From Paenibacillus sp. FSL H8-0079 (GTDB lineage: Bacteria > Bacillota > Bacilli > Paenibacillales > Paenibacillaceae): a stretch of DNA of 64,000 nt. A program made the translations under genes and the position numbers. Location of the stretch: contig NZ_CP150300.1 of NCBI RefSeq assembly GCF_037991315.1, positions 1,860,001 through 1,924,000 on the forward strand. The letters run 5' to 3'. Shown in pieces: positions 25,078 to 33,560 of the stretch (positions are counted from its first letter, which is position 1; each line of letters starts with the position of its first letter). Under the pieces are notes generated by a model. The model was given only the letters and a program-made list of their open reading frames with translations. It was not told where the DNA came from and searched no databases.

Positions 25078-25973
25078 GAACCATTCGATTATCGCTGAGG
25101 TCACGGAGAGCACTGCTTGGACTTGCATTTATTTCCCCGTGGCTGCTCGGTTTCATCTTCCTCTTTGCTACGCCGCTCCTGCAATCGATTCGGTTCAGTC
25201 TGAGTAATCTGTCCGTTGCTCCGGGCGGATATGTTCTGGAATACGTTGGATTTAAAAACTTCAAGGATGCGCTTCTGGTTGACGCTACATTTAACCGGAT
25301 TCTGGTGGATTCAGTTGGAGCAATGGTATTGAATGTGCCGATGATACTATTTTTCAGTCTGTTTACGGCGACACTGCTTAACCAGAAGTTCAGAGGCAGA
25401 ACGCTGGCGCGTGCGATCTTTTTTCTACCGGTTATTCTGGCTTCCAGTGCAGTCGCAGCAGCCGAATCTGCGGGATTAATCAATCTGATGGGGGATGCGA
25501 GTGCGGTGGATGCATCAGCCGATGGCGGTGCTTCGTTCAACGTGGTATCCATTGTGCGGATGCTGGCGGATGTGGGATTACCGATGGCCTATGTGGATTA
25601 CATCGTAGAAGCCATCATGCGGATCTATGAGATTATTAGCAGCTCAGGCGTTCAGATTCTGATCTTCCTCGCCGCGCTGCAATCAGTACCAGGATCGATG
25701 TATGAGGTTGCGAAGATCGAAGGGGCGACAGCCTATGAATCATTCTGGAAAATTACATTTCCCATGGTCAGTCCGTTGATTCTGACGAATGTCATCTATA
25801 CGATCATTGATTCATTTGCCGGGAGTCCAGTCACACAGGCCATCTACCAAACCGCATTCAAAACCCAGAACTTTGGCTTAAGCTCGGCGATGTCTTGGCT
25901 GTATACACTGGTGATTGGCCTTGTACTGATCGTAGTGGGCTGGGTCTTGTCAAGGCGGGTTCACTACAACTGA
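25074..25973 (+). CDS. sugar ABC transporter permease, MalF/UgpA type (second pair)
   Basis: 299 residues with six membrane helices; the first is at about 14-34 (LLGLAFISPWLLGFIFLFAT). The EAA loop is modified, YEVAKIEGATAYESFWKITF (about 205-224). The start overlaps the DUF5696 stop (ATGA). A hydrophilic insertion around residues 140-165 (MGDASAVDASADGGASF) is longer than usual. It forms the second permease pair with the next gene. Confidence 0.9.
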   Translation: MRTIRLSLRSRRALLGLAFISPWLLGFIFLFATPLLQSIRFSLSNLSVAPGGYVLEYVGFKNFKDALLVDATFNRILVDSVGAMVLNVPMILFFSLFTATLLNQKFRGRTLARAIFFLPVILASSAVAAAESAGLINLMGDASAVDASADGGASFNVVSIVRMLADVGLPMAYVDYIVEAIMRIYEIISSSGVQILIFLAALQSVPGSMYEVAKIEGATAYESFWKITFPMVSPLILTNVIYTIIDSFAGSPVTQAIYQTAFKTQNFGLSSAMSWLYTLVIGLVLIVVGWVLSRRVHYN

Positions 25974-26001
25974 CGGTTAATATTAAGGGAGGCTTCAGAT
26001 T

Positions 26002-27012
26002 ATGGCTGCATCAGGGACAGATCGCATGGTGGTAGTTCCGAAGCAGAATTATCACATGCATCGGGTGCGAAACAAGACATCGGACCTTCTCTATTCCATA
26101 TTCAGATATGCACTGGTCATCGGCATTTCATTTATTATTTTGTATCCATTATTTCTAAAAGTGTCAGTCGCGTTCAAGGATAAGCAGGATATCTACAATC
26201 CGACGATTTATATGATTCCCCAGCATTTTACGCTGGATAATATTCGGCTTGCGGCGCAAGTGATGGATTACCTACCTTTGCTGGCGAACACGTTATTGTT
26301 CGTTACCATCACAACGCTTCTGACAGCCATGTCCTGTGCGCTTGCAGGATACGGCTTCGCCCGGTTTTCTTTTCCGGGCAGCAATGTGCTCTTTGTACTG
26401 GTCATTCTTACGATTCTGGTGCCTACAAGCACGCTTATGGTGCCGATGTATCTGCATTTCCGCAGCTTCGACTTTCTGGGCATCATCCAGTTGTTCACTG
26501 GAACGAATGGCATCAATCTGCTGAATACGTATTGGCCTTCCATGATTACGGCTGCTACAGCGGGAGGACTGAAGGCGGGGTTGTTCATCTATATTTTCCG
26601 TCAGTTCTTCAAGGGCATGCCAAAGGAGATCGAGGAGGCCGCACTGATTGACGGCGCTGGTGGATTCAAAACGTTTGCCCGAATCATGTTGCCCAATGCG
26701 ATCTCGCCACTGATTACGGTCATTTTGTTCTCCTTTGTATGGCAGTATAACGATACATTCTATTCGGCATTATTCATGAGTGAAAGTCCACTGATCTCGC
26801 TGAAGGTGGCTTCCTTACCTGCTCAGGCGAACCAGTTGATTCCGCAACTGATGGGATTTGGTTCGAACTCGGGCATTAAGGCCGATCCGAACTATGTGGC
26901 CATGATTGTGGATACAGGCATTTTGCTGGCGATTGCACCGCTGATTATTTTGTATCTGTTTGTACAGCGCTATTTCGTGGAGAGTATTGAACGTTCTGGT
27001 GTCGTGGGTTAA
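26002..27012 (+). CDS. sugar ABC transporter permease, MalG/UgpE type (second pair)
   Basis: 336 residues, six membrane helices starting near residue 32. The EAA loop is EEAALIDGAGGFKTFARIML (about 211-230). A hydrophilic N-terminus of about 30 residues precedes the first helix. RBS GGGAGG. As with the other pair, no ATPase gene is near, and no additional binding protein lies between the pairs, so the two binding proteins upstream may serve both. Confidence 0.9.
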   Translation: MAASGTDRMVVVPKQNYHMHRVRNKTSDLLYSIFRYALVIGISFIILYPLFLKVSVAFKDKQDIYNPTIYMIPQHFTLDNIRLAAQVMDYLPLLANTLLFVTITTLLTAMSCALAGYGFARFSFPGSNVLFVLVILTILVPTSTLMVPMYLHFRSFDFLGIIQLFTGTNGINLLNTYWPSMITAATAGGLKAGLFIYIFRQFFKGMPKEIEEAALIDGAGGFKTFARIMLPNAISPLITVILFSFVWQYNDTFYSALFMSESPLISLKVASLPAQANQLIPQLMGFGSNSGIKADPNYVAMIVDTGILLAIAPLIILYLFVQRYFVESIERSGVVG

Positions 27013-27041
27013 CATGGTAAACCCAATTGGAGGTGTTAGCG

Positions 27042-28004
27042 ATGATGATGCGTACGATCAACAGTGCTCCGGTGAATGAAGCAACGACATCTGAAGCGAG
27101 AGAACTAATGGCGTTTCTGGTCGAGCGTTATGGGAAAGAGATGTTGTCAGGTCAGCAGGACTACAGCAATCTGAACTGGATTAATGAAAATACAGGCCAG
27201 AAGCCAGCTGTGATTGGCTTTGATCTCATGGAATATTCGCCATCGAGAACTGAACGTGGGGCGGTCTCCCAGGAGATTCGGGATGCCATTGCATGGCACC
27301 GACAAGGTGGCATTGTGACGCTGTGCTGGCACTGGAATGCACCAACGGATCTAATCGATGAACCGGGCAAAGAGTGGTGGCGGGGGTTCTATACGAACGC
27401 AACCACCTATGATCTGGCATCGGCGCTGGCAAATCCTGAGTCCGAAGAGTACAGACTTTTGATCCGGGATATCGATGAAATTGCTACACATTTACAGGAG
27501 CTGAAGGATGCTGGTGTGCCTGTATTATTCCGACCACTTCATGAAGCGGAGGGTGGCTGGTTCTGGTGGGGAGCGAAAGGCCCCGAACCTGCCATACAAT
27601 TATATCGGTTGTTGTATGATCGATTGGTTCACGAGCACAAGCTGCACAATCTCCTCTGGGTGTGGAACTCGGAAAAACCGGAATGGTATCCAGGGGATGA
27701 TGTCGTGGATATTGTGAGTGTAGATGTATACCCGGAAGCAGGAGATCACAGCCCGCTGGCGGCACGTTACGTCAACCTGCGTGAGCTTGTGAAGGATAGC
27801 AAAATCATTGCACTGGCCGAGAACGGCTCCATTCCTGACCCCAAGCAAATGAAGGAACAGGATGTACATTGGAGTTGGTTCTGTACTTGGACAGGTGGAT
27901 TCCTGAGAGATGGGACACATAATGATGTGGGGTTTTTGAAGAGAGTGTATAACAACGAAGAGGTCATTACGCTCGATCAGTTACCGAAGTGGAGTTGGTT
28001 ATAA
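27042..28004 (+). CDS. cytosolic glycoside hydrolase family 26 (beta-mannanase/mannosidase-like)
   Basis: 320 residues, a full GH26 TIM barrel. The acid/base is E168 in RPLHEAEGGWFWWG and the nucleophile E260 in ALAENGSIPDP; WHWNAP near residue 96 lines the -1 site. GH26 enzymes mostly cut beta-1,4-mannan, some beta-1,3-xylan or mixed glucan. There is no signal peptide, so the enzyme works on oligosaccharides after import. This is the main clue to the substrate of the whole operon. The first of three tandem ATGs follows TTGGAGG by a normal distance. It is the last gene before a strong terminator. Confidence 0.88.
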   Translation: MMMRTINSAPVNEATTSEARELMAFLVERYGKEMLSGQQDYSNLNWINENTGQKPAVIGFDLMEYSPSRTERGAVSQEIRDAIAWHRQGGIVTLCWHWNAPTDLIDEPGKEWWRGFYTNATTYDLASALANPESEEYRLLIRDIDEIATHLQELKDAGVPVLFRPLHEAEGGWFWWGAKGPEPAIQLYRLLYDRLVHEHKLHNLLWVWNSEKPEWYPGDDVVDIVSVDVYPEAGDHSPLAARYVNLRELVKDSKIIALAENGSIPDPKQMKEQDVHWSWFCTWTGGFLRDGTHNDVGFLKRVYNNEEVITLDQLPKWSWL

Positions 28005-28039
28005 GAACTCCACTTCCAAGCTTGAATTGGAATCAATGA

Positions 28040-28088
28040 AGCGTTAGTATTCGCTGAAGAAATAATGCGAATACTAACGCTTTTTTTT
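28040..28088 (+). terminator. strong terminator at the end of the carbohydrate operon
   Basis: AGCGTTAGTATTCGC pairs perfectly with GCGAATACTAACGCT around a 12-base loop, followed by eight T. Confidence 0.95.
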
Positions 28089-28156
28089 GTTGTGGTGCGC
28101 ATATGTAAGTGGAACCCCTCTTCCGAGAAACAGTGCAGTCCGGTTTGAACAAAAAT

Positions 28157-28423
28157 CTAGTGTGACGGGTGTAACATAGCTTGGATATTGGTATGTAAAG
28201 TCACGCTGGAAGTGAATAAAATGTACGATTGATTAACCGTGCGGATCAGAATCCTCTCGCTTGTGCCATTGACTGGACCGATGCGAATGGCGGATGGTTC
28301 GCTTCCACCGTACGTATCATCCAGGGTAACCGATGTGATATGTGCGATGGGAATTTCAATTTTGGAGAACTGCCAGCGGATGACCAGTTGATCTTCTATT
28401 TTTTTCACGTTAACACCAAACAT
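28157..28423 (-). CDS. SunI/YnzG-family protein (sublancin-immunity type)
   Basis: 88 residues, very close in pattern to SunI/YnzG: starts MFGVNVKKIEDQLVIRWQFS and contains VTLDDTYGG. SunI protects Bacillus carrying phage SPbeta from the glycopeptide sublancin; stand-alone homologues such as YnzG occur widely with unknown role. No sublancin precursor, glycosyltransferase or transporter is nearby. The RBS AGGAGGT precedes the start. The gene is divergent from the hypothetical gene at 28581. Confidence 0.85.
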   Translation of the reverse strand: MFGVNVKKIEDQLVIRWQFSKIEIPIAHITSVTLDDTYGGSEPSAIRIGPVNGTSERILIRTVNQSYILFTSSVTLHTNIQAMLHPSH

Positions 28424-28580
28424 AGGATGACCTCCTGTTGTGATTCAAATTATTGAAGTAATCTCGTATTTCCAGGTTATCATAATTTGGATACAATTAC
28501 CTTATTAATAATTAAGAGTGACGATTTCTATCAACTGATTTCGAAAGTCCGAATCTATCCTGTGCAAAGGAGGAGAATGT

Positions 28581-29123
28581 ATGAACAACTGGAATGCCTA
28601 TCATTATTTTGAACAAAGTCTTGGTCCTTTCAGAAATCTCTCCAGCCTGTCTGCGGATGAAGCAGAAACAGTTACCCAGAAGATCCGTCTTCAGGGACGG
28701 AACTTTGCCAGTCGGCGACCCGCAGATTACATGACAATTCGCAGAACACTTGAACAAAGGGCTTATGAGCAGTTTGTTGCCAAAGGTGGGAAGCCGGTAC
28801 AATCATATCCCCATTATCTGACGCTCGGTGCATGCGAATGGCTGTTGTCCTGGTATTCAAAACCCGATCATGTAATCATTCCGTGGATTGACCTTCCAGT
28901 TGAAGTTGTGAGTTTTACCTACGGGGACTTGTTTCCAACAATGAGGTTTGACGATGCTAAACCTTATCGTAAGCAGATCTATACCAAGGATGAAATCATG
29001 GAAGTTATTCAGTTCTATGGTTGGCCTCAGGAATGGAACCGTAAAGGTGATAAGGGGCCGGAACGATATATTGAGGTACAAGTCTGGGACGAACGTATTA
29101 TCCAACCGTGCACACGTGACTGA
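28581..29123 (+). CDS. conserved hypothetical protein
   Basis: 180 residues, soluble, no signal peptide. I do not recognise a domain with certainty. The middle is rich in Tyr and Trp (YPHYLTLGACEWLLSWYS, then VIIPWIDLPVEVVSFTYGD), and the end resembles a small beta-rich domain. The gene has an excellent AAAGGAGGAGA ribosome binding site and typical codon use, so it is real. It stands alone between SunI and the DUF1349 gene. Confidence 0.7.
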   Translation: MNNWNAYHYFEQSLGPFRNLSSLSADEAETVTQKIRLQGRNFASRRPADYMTIRRTLEQRAYEQFVAKGGKPVQSYPHYLTLGACEWLLSWYSKPDHVIIPWIDLPVEVVSFTYGDLFPTMRFDDAKPYRKQIYTKDEIMEVIQFYGWPQEWNRKGDKGPERYIEVQVWDERIIQPCTRD

Positions 29124-29301
29124 GCCCGTTATAAAGATTTTTGATTTTATTATCGATCGCAAGAAGTGATCATGCGGAGATATCAGTGTACGATATCGAG
29201 GGTGGGATATTTGAGTAAAACCTACAGGATTAACCACGTTACATACCGAATACAAATAGAGAAATTAGAAAACTTATACTCCAACACAAAGGGTGTGCCA
29301 C

Positions 29302-29910
29302 ATGACGAATCTATTCGAACGATGTTCAGGTCAAACATTATCTGCCAACCTGGGATGGCTGAACGAGCCAGCAGATTGGTCCATTGAAGACGGCAAAGTA
29401 ACGATAACCGTTTCGCCGATCAGTGACTTTTTCATTGATCCGGGAGGTGACCCGGTGAAAGCCTCAGCTCCATTTTTACATACGATCATCAAGGGAGATT
29501 TCAGCATGGTCACTCAAGTACAGGTGGACATGAAAGAACAGTATGACTCGGGTTGCCTGATGGTGAGAGTGGACGATACGAATTGGGCTAAAGTTTGCTT
29601 TGAGTATTTCGAAGAACAGCCGTCCATTCTCAGTGTTGTTACTCGTGGTAACTCGGATGATTGTGTATCATCCCCTGTGGAGGTTAACAAGCCTTATTTA
29701 CGTGTAGCCCGGGCAGGCAACAGCTTTGCTTTCCATTATTCTCAAGATGGAGTGAAGTGGAAGCTGGTTCGCTATTTCGGTCTCGACTGCCCGGAAGAGA
29801 TCAAAGTTGGTATTGTGGCCCAATCCCCCATTGGGCAAGGGACGACGGTTACTTTTACAGACGTACAGCTTCAACATGGAGTGACCGGGAGTGTTCGCCG
29901 TGTAAAATAA
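29302..29910 (+). CDS. DUF1349 domain protein (concanavalin-like fold)
   Basis: 202 residues covering nearly a whole DUF1349 jelly-roll: ITVSPISDFFIDPGG, then YDSGCLMVRVDDTNWAKVCF and FHYSQDGVKWKLVRYF, and the terminal GIVAQSPIGQGTTVTF. The family belongs to the LamG/concanavalin superfamily (YesU-like) and is often tied to carbohydrate utilisation; no catalytic residues are established. There is no signal peptide. I start at ATG 29302, eight bases after AAAGGG; a GTG three codons earlier is less well placed. It is convergent with the MFS gene. Confidence 0.85.
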   Translation: MTNLFERCSGQTLSANLGWLNEPADWSIEDGKVTITVSPISDFFIDPGGDPVKASAPFLHTIIKGDFSMVTQVQVDMKEQYDSGCLMVRVDDTNWAKVCFEYFEEQPSILSVVTRGNSDDCVSSPVEVNKPYLRVARAGNSFAFHYSQDGVKWKLVRYFGLDCPEEIKVGIVAQSPIGQGTTVTFTDVQLQHGVTGSVRRVK

Positions 29911-29936
29911 CAGCGATCAGAAGGTTGTTCTGTCAT
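29908..29936 (+). repeat. 29-bp fragment of the family-1 MITE-like element
   Basis: The sequence from TAACAGCGAT to TTCTGTCAT matches the inner right part of copy B (36201-36229) at 26 of 29 positions. It exactly spans the gap between the stop codons of the convergent DUF1349 and MFS genes. It may be a decayed remnant of a larger insertion. Confidence 0.55.
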
Positions 29937-31043
29937 TTATTTCACCCGAATTAGCAATCCGAACAGGCCGAGTACAGCAAAAGCCAGAAATGCCGTTGTA
30001 TTGGAAAACACTTCGATCGTATAACCTGCCATGGATGAGCCAAGGAATTGCCCAACACCCAGCGCGAGAAAGGCAAGGCTAATTCCGATGGACACATTTG
30101 GACTGAATAGTCTCGTCGCCCAAACGATAAATACACTGGTCAGGAAAATATACGTGCTGCCAAATATGATCGCAGAGATGAGACTGGCAGTCATTGATGG
30201 CAGAAGGATAACCCCGAGCGAAATAGCCAATAAAAGTATGCCTATTCGGTAGGACCACCCAATCACGAACCGTTCAATAATGCGACCGGCGCATCCACCG
30301 AGTATCCCCATAACCCCCATCACAATCCAGAACAACACGGCTTCCGAATCGGAGGCCCCTTTCTCGTCTGTTAGGAAGTTCCGGGCAAAGGTCCAGTAGA
30401 TTGCAGAACTGAAACCTGTCAACAGACAAGCCATGAGCAGAGCAGAGCCTGGTCTGGTAGGTTTCATACATGTCCAGAGAGATTTGGTACAAGGCAGCGT
30501 CTTGGTTGCCGGAATAACACGTCTGTTCCACAAAAGAACCACAACACCGATTACAGCAAACAGGATGTAGGTTAGACGCCAGTAATCCGTGAACAGCCAG
30601 TAGAGTGGACCCGATATTACAATCCCGAAGCTGGTCCCTGTGTTAATCCAGCTGTTGCCTCTTGCTTGTAGCTCGGGAGCAAGCTCGGCATTAACCGTGT
30701 TACCGAGGGCTGGAGAGGCCCAGCCTGTACTCAAACCCGCTAAAAATATACTAAATGTAAGAACCCATGCATTCTGAGCTAGGGCAATGCCGGTTAATCC
30801 GAGCACTGCGCTGATCCCTGCCAATTGAATGACATAATGATGTCCCTTGCGATTAATCAACAATGGCGCAGTTAGAAGGGACAGACAGTAGGCGATATAC
30901 GTTCCTGAGTTAATCGCGCCAGAGGCTGCATCATTTAATTGTAAGGCTTCCGAAATTTCCGGCATAAACAATCCATAACTGAATCGCCCGAATGCATAAC
31001 ATACAGCGATAAGTGCAATGCCTGGAAAGATAATTTTTTTCAT
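29937..31043 (-). CDS. MFS transporter, efflux-type
   Basis: 368 residues with about 11-12 hydrophobic segments. The first half shows YAFGRFSYGLFMPEI and the family-typical GLSTGWASPAL; the second half starts near residue 200 (ALLMACLLTGFSSAIYW). This resembles YbfB/CynX-like major facilitator proteins. The TetR gene upstream on the same strand and the identical 17-bp motif before both genes indicate control by that repressor, so export of its inducer is likely. ATG 31043 follows GGTGG; a GTG three codons upstream is possible. Confidence 0.85.
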   Translation of the reverse strand: MKKIIFPGIALIAVCYAFGRFSYGLFMPEISEALQLNDAASGAINSGTYIAYCLSLLTAPLLINRKGHHYVIQLAGISAVLGLTGIALAQNAWVLTFSIFLAGLSTGWASPALGNTVNAELAPELQARGNSWINTGTSFGIVISGPLYWLFTDYWRLTYILFAVIGVVVLLWNRRVIPATKTLPCTKSLWTCMKPTRPGSALLMACLLTGFSSAIYWTFARNFLTDEKGASDSEAVLFWIVMGVMGILGGCAGRIIERFVIGWSYRIGILLLAISLGVILLPSMTASLISAIIFGSTYIFLTSVFIVWATRLFSPNVSIGISLAFLALGVGQFLGSSMAGYTIEVFSNTTAFLAFAVLGLFGLLIRVK

Positions 31044-31063
31044 TAAATCCACCGCCTTTTATA

Positions 31064-31080
31064 TAGAACGATCATTATAA
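31064..31080 (-). promoter_or_regulatory. candidate TetR operator before the MFS gene
   Basis: TAGAACGATCATTATAA, a near-palindrome centred on GATC, identical to the site at 31693-31709. It lies 21 bp upstream of the MFS start codon, where a repressor would block transcription. Confidence 0.6.
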
Positions 31081-31131
31081 TTATGATTAAATAAAAAAGT
31101 GAGTTGAACTACTAACTCACCCGGAATAGCA

Positions 31132-31662
31132 TTACTTGAAACTGGTCTGCGTCATATGGATCAGTTCACGGCAGACGTCATTTACATTTTCTGTCTCAGC
31201 AAGTGCCGTGGAACCCTCCAGCAGCAGGGAGAATCGTAATAGATCTCGATCACTTGCAACAGGCGCCAATGTTTGGATTAAAGTTCGCATATGTCTTTTA
31301 TGCGCATTCACTGTCTGCACGATGATATGGTCTGTATGACCTCCGAATTCTTCTTTGGCGCGTAAAAATAAGCAACCTCGTGATTCGTGTTCCTTCAACC
31401 AGGTTGCATGTCCTTCAGCCAGATTGAGGAACATAGGTTGTGCTTTATTGTCTGCATATTGCCTGAGCTGTTCTAAATAACGTTGTTCGCGTCGCAAGAG
31501 TACCTGGACAATGAGATCATCCTTGGACTCAAAATGATTATATAACGTCATGATGGCAATCCCGGCATCCGTGATAATCCGCTTCAAGCCGATGGAATGG
31601 AAGCCATGGAGGTAAAATAATTCTTCAGCCACGTTCAAAAGCATTTCCTTTTTGCTGCTCAT
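31132..31662 (-). CDS. TetR/AcrR-family repressor
   Basis: 176 residues. The helix-turn-helix covers about residues 20-42 (GLKRIITDAGIAIMTLYNHF) and the body is the all-helical ligand domain of the TetR_C group (YfiR/BetI-like). I start at the ATG giving MSSKKEMLLN, behind AGGGAGAG; the upstream extension has no start with a proper site. It is followed by the MFS gene and flanked by twin operators, so it most likely represses itself and the exporter. Confidence 0.88.
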   Translation of the reverse strand: MSSKKEMLLNVAEELFYLHGFHSIGLKRIITDAGIAIMTLYNHFESKDDLIVQVLLRREQRYLEQLRQYADNKAQPMFLNLAEGHATWLKEHESRGCLFLRAKEEFGGHTDHIIVQTVNAHKRHMRTLIQTLAPVASDRDLLRFSLLLEGSTALAETENVNDVCRELIHMTQTSFK

Positions 31663-31692
31663 GATCAGTGATACTCTCCCTTCAAAATAAGA

Positions 31693-31709
31693 TAGAACGA
31701 TCATTATAA
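31693..31709 (-). promoter_or_regulatory. candidate TetR operator before the tetR-like gene
   Basis: Same 17 bp as at 31064-31080 (TAGAACGATCATTATAA), located 31 bp upstream of the repressor start. Autoregulation is inferred. Confidence 0.6.
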
Positions 31710-31897
31710 ATATAGACTATAATATATCGTTTACATTGTCAAATGTTGTGACTCCCCTTGTCTTTGGTTAGCTCAAAGCCTGGGCAGGGCGTTATATGAA
31801 CAACGTCTTTGCACATTAACCGGACATATGAGAGCACAACATGACAGGTTTTGGGGTGGTTTATCCGTTATATTAGACATCAAGGAGTGATTAACAC

Positions 31898-32743
31898 ATG
31901 AACTGGATCAACTCATTACAGGTCGCTATTCAATATATGGAAGACCACTTGCTCGAAAATATGACGATGGAGCAGATTGCAGCGCAAGCTCATATCTCTC
32001 CTTTTCATTTTCAACGTACCTTTGCCTTATTAACTGATGTTACTGTAGCTGAGTACATAAGACGCAGACGATTGACATTGGCGGCACATGAGTTGCTACA
32101 GAGTGATGTTAAAATTATCGATTTGGCGTTTAAATACGGTTACGACACACCGGAATCTTTCTCCAAAGCCTTTCGTAGACAACACGGTATCGCACCCAGT
32201 GAGGCAAGCAAAAATAGTAACGCTGTCACATCGTATAATCGTCTGGTGATTCAAGTGAGTCTAAAAGGAGCAGAACCGATGAAATATAAAATCGTTGAAC
32301 ATCCCGAATTTACTTTAGTAGGAGTGAAGCAGGCTTTCTCATATGTAGATGGAGAACATCTGCAAGGGATCGGGAAGATGTGGCAGGAAGCTTGGACGAG
32401 TGGTACAGAGGATCGTTTGTTTGAACTGAACAATGGAGATATTCCAGGGTTGCTTGGCGTTGTTGTGGATCAGAGCGAAATCAAGGAAAAGCAACTGGAA
32501 TACTGGATTGCTACGGCTTACGATGGGGAGGTGCCTGATGGATTATCAAGCTTCACCATGCCTGCTTCCAAATGGAGTGTATTTGAAGTAGAGGGCCCGA
32601 TGCCGGAGAGCATGCAGCTTCTGTGGAAACAGATTATTTCGGAATGGTTTCCATCCAATCCTTATGAGCACGCGTATATGCCAGAGCTGGAAGTATACCC
32701 GGGACCAGATCAACCGCCACAAATATGGATACCGATTAAATAA
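31898..32743 (+). CDS. AraC-family regulator with GyrI-like effector-binding domain
   Basis: 281 residues. Two helix-turn-helix units lie in residues 8-105 (MTMEQIAAQAHISPFHFQRT and KIIDLAFKYGYDTPESFSKA), followed by a C-terminal GyrI-like/AraC_E_bind domain (about 128-281) starting KYKIVEHPEFTLVGVKQ. This layout (Rob/SoxS-Bmr-like, YdeE-like) is used by multidrug-responsive regulators. AAGGAG precedes the ATG. It is divergent from tetR but has no obvious target gene beside it. Confidence 0.88.
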   Translation: MNWINSLQVAIQYMEDHLLENMTMEQIAAQAHISPFHFQRTFALLTDVTVAEYIRRRRLTLAAHELLQSDVKIIDLAFKYGYDTPESFSKAFRRQHGIAPSEASKNSNAVTSYNRLVIQVSLKGAEPMKYKIVEHPEFTLVGVKQAFSYVDGEHLQGIGKMWQEAWTSGTEDRLFELNNGDIPGLLGVVVDQSEIKEKQLEYWIATAYDGEVPDGLSSFTMPASKWSVFEVEGPMPESMQLLWKQIISEWFPSNPYEHAYMPELEVYPGPDQPPQIWIPIK

Positions 32744-32773
32744 ATATTAACCATCTCAAACGCATACAAATGA

Positions 32774-32813
32774 AGCCCATAGACAGTCGGATAACCGAAG
32801 CTGTTTACGGGCT
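32774..32813 (+). terminator. possible terminator after the AraC/GyrI gene
   Basis: AGCCCATAGACAG can pair with CTGTTTACGGGCT (two mismatches or wobbles). The T tract is poor (ATTTGGTT). Confidence 0.4.
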
Positions 32814-32958
32814 ATTTGGTTGTGATTGGTCAGAAATGTGAAGTAGCGAAGAGGATGTTCAAGCGTTGTTCATTGTATTACAGATAGGTAAACATGATAT
32901 ATTGGAATAAGGGTTTATCGCAATGAGAGAACAATAAGGTGAACCGCAGGAGGCAGGC

Positions 32959-33480
32959 ATGTTGCATGAGGGGAAATTCGTTCAAGCGATTATGGATCAC
33001 GAGCAATTAATGCACGACCTGCGGCGAGTTCGAAGTCTGCAATTGCCTCAATGTTACATAGGTGCAGGATATGTTCGTAATTATATCTGGGATCTTCTTC
33101 ATGGATATGCCCTTCGCGAGCTGCATAGCGATATTGATGTTGTCTATTATGATGCGTCAGACCTGCGTGAGGAACTAGACATAGAGTTGGAGCGTCAGCT
33201 TCGTGAGTTGACAGGTAATGCCAAGTGGTCGGTCAAAAATCAGGCGAGAATGCATCTGCGCAATCGCACAGTTCCTTATCAATCTACTGAGGATGCTCTT
33301 CGCTATTGGCCAGAAGTTGTGACTGCCATAGGAGTACAGTTGGATGAAGAGGATCAGGTGAGGATTTGCGCTCCGCATGGTCTGCATGATCTGTATCACC
33401 TCATAGTCCGCAAAAGTCCGTTCTTCACGGATGCTGACTATTATAATCAACGCGTACAGAAGAAGTGCTGGCAGGAATAA
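32959..33480 (+). CDS. nucleotidyltransferase-like protein (DUF925/COG3575)
   Basis: 173 residues. The family signature is clear: YIGAGYVRNYIWDLLHGY (about 35-52), then the acidic pair in SDIDVVYYD (about 57-65), the metal-binding aspartates of the nucleotidyltransferase fold, and VTAIGVQL plus APHGLHDL further on. Biochemical substrate unknown. It has an excellent AGGAGG site. Confidence 0.88.
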   Translation: MLHEGKFVQAIMDHEQLMHDLRRVRSLQLPQCYIGAGYVRNYIWDLLHGYALRELHSDIDVVYYDASDLREELDIELERQLRELTGNAKWSVKNQARMHLRNRTVPYQSTEDALRYWPEVVTAIGVQLDEEDQVRICAPHGLHDLYHLIVRKSPFFTDADYYNQRVQKKCWQE

Positions 33481-33560
33481 TGGCCGAAACTAACGATAAT
33501 AACAGCTTGAATAATAAGGGATATGCGGAATTGTGAGTACAAGAAGGAGTGTCTACGGAT

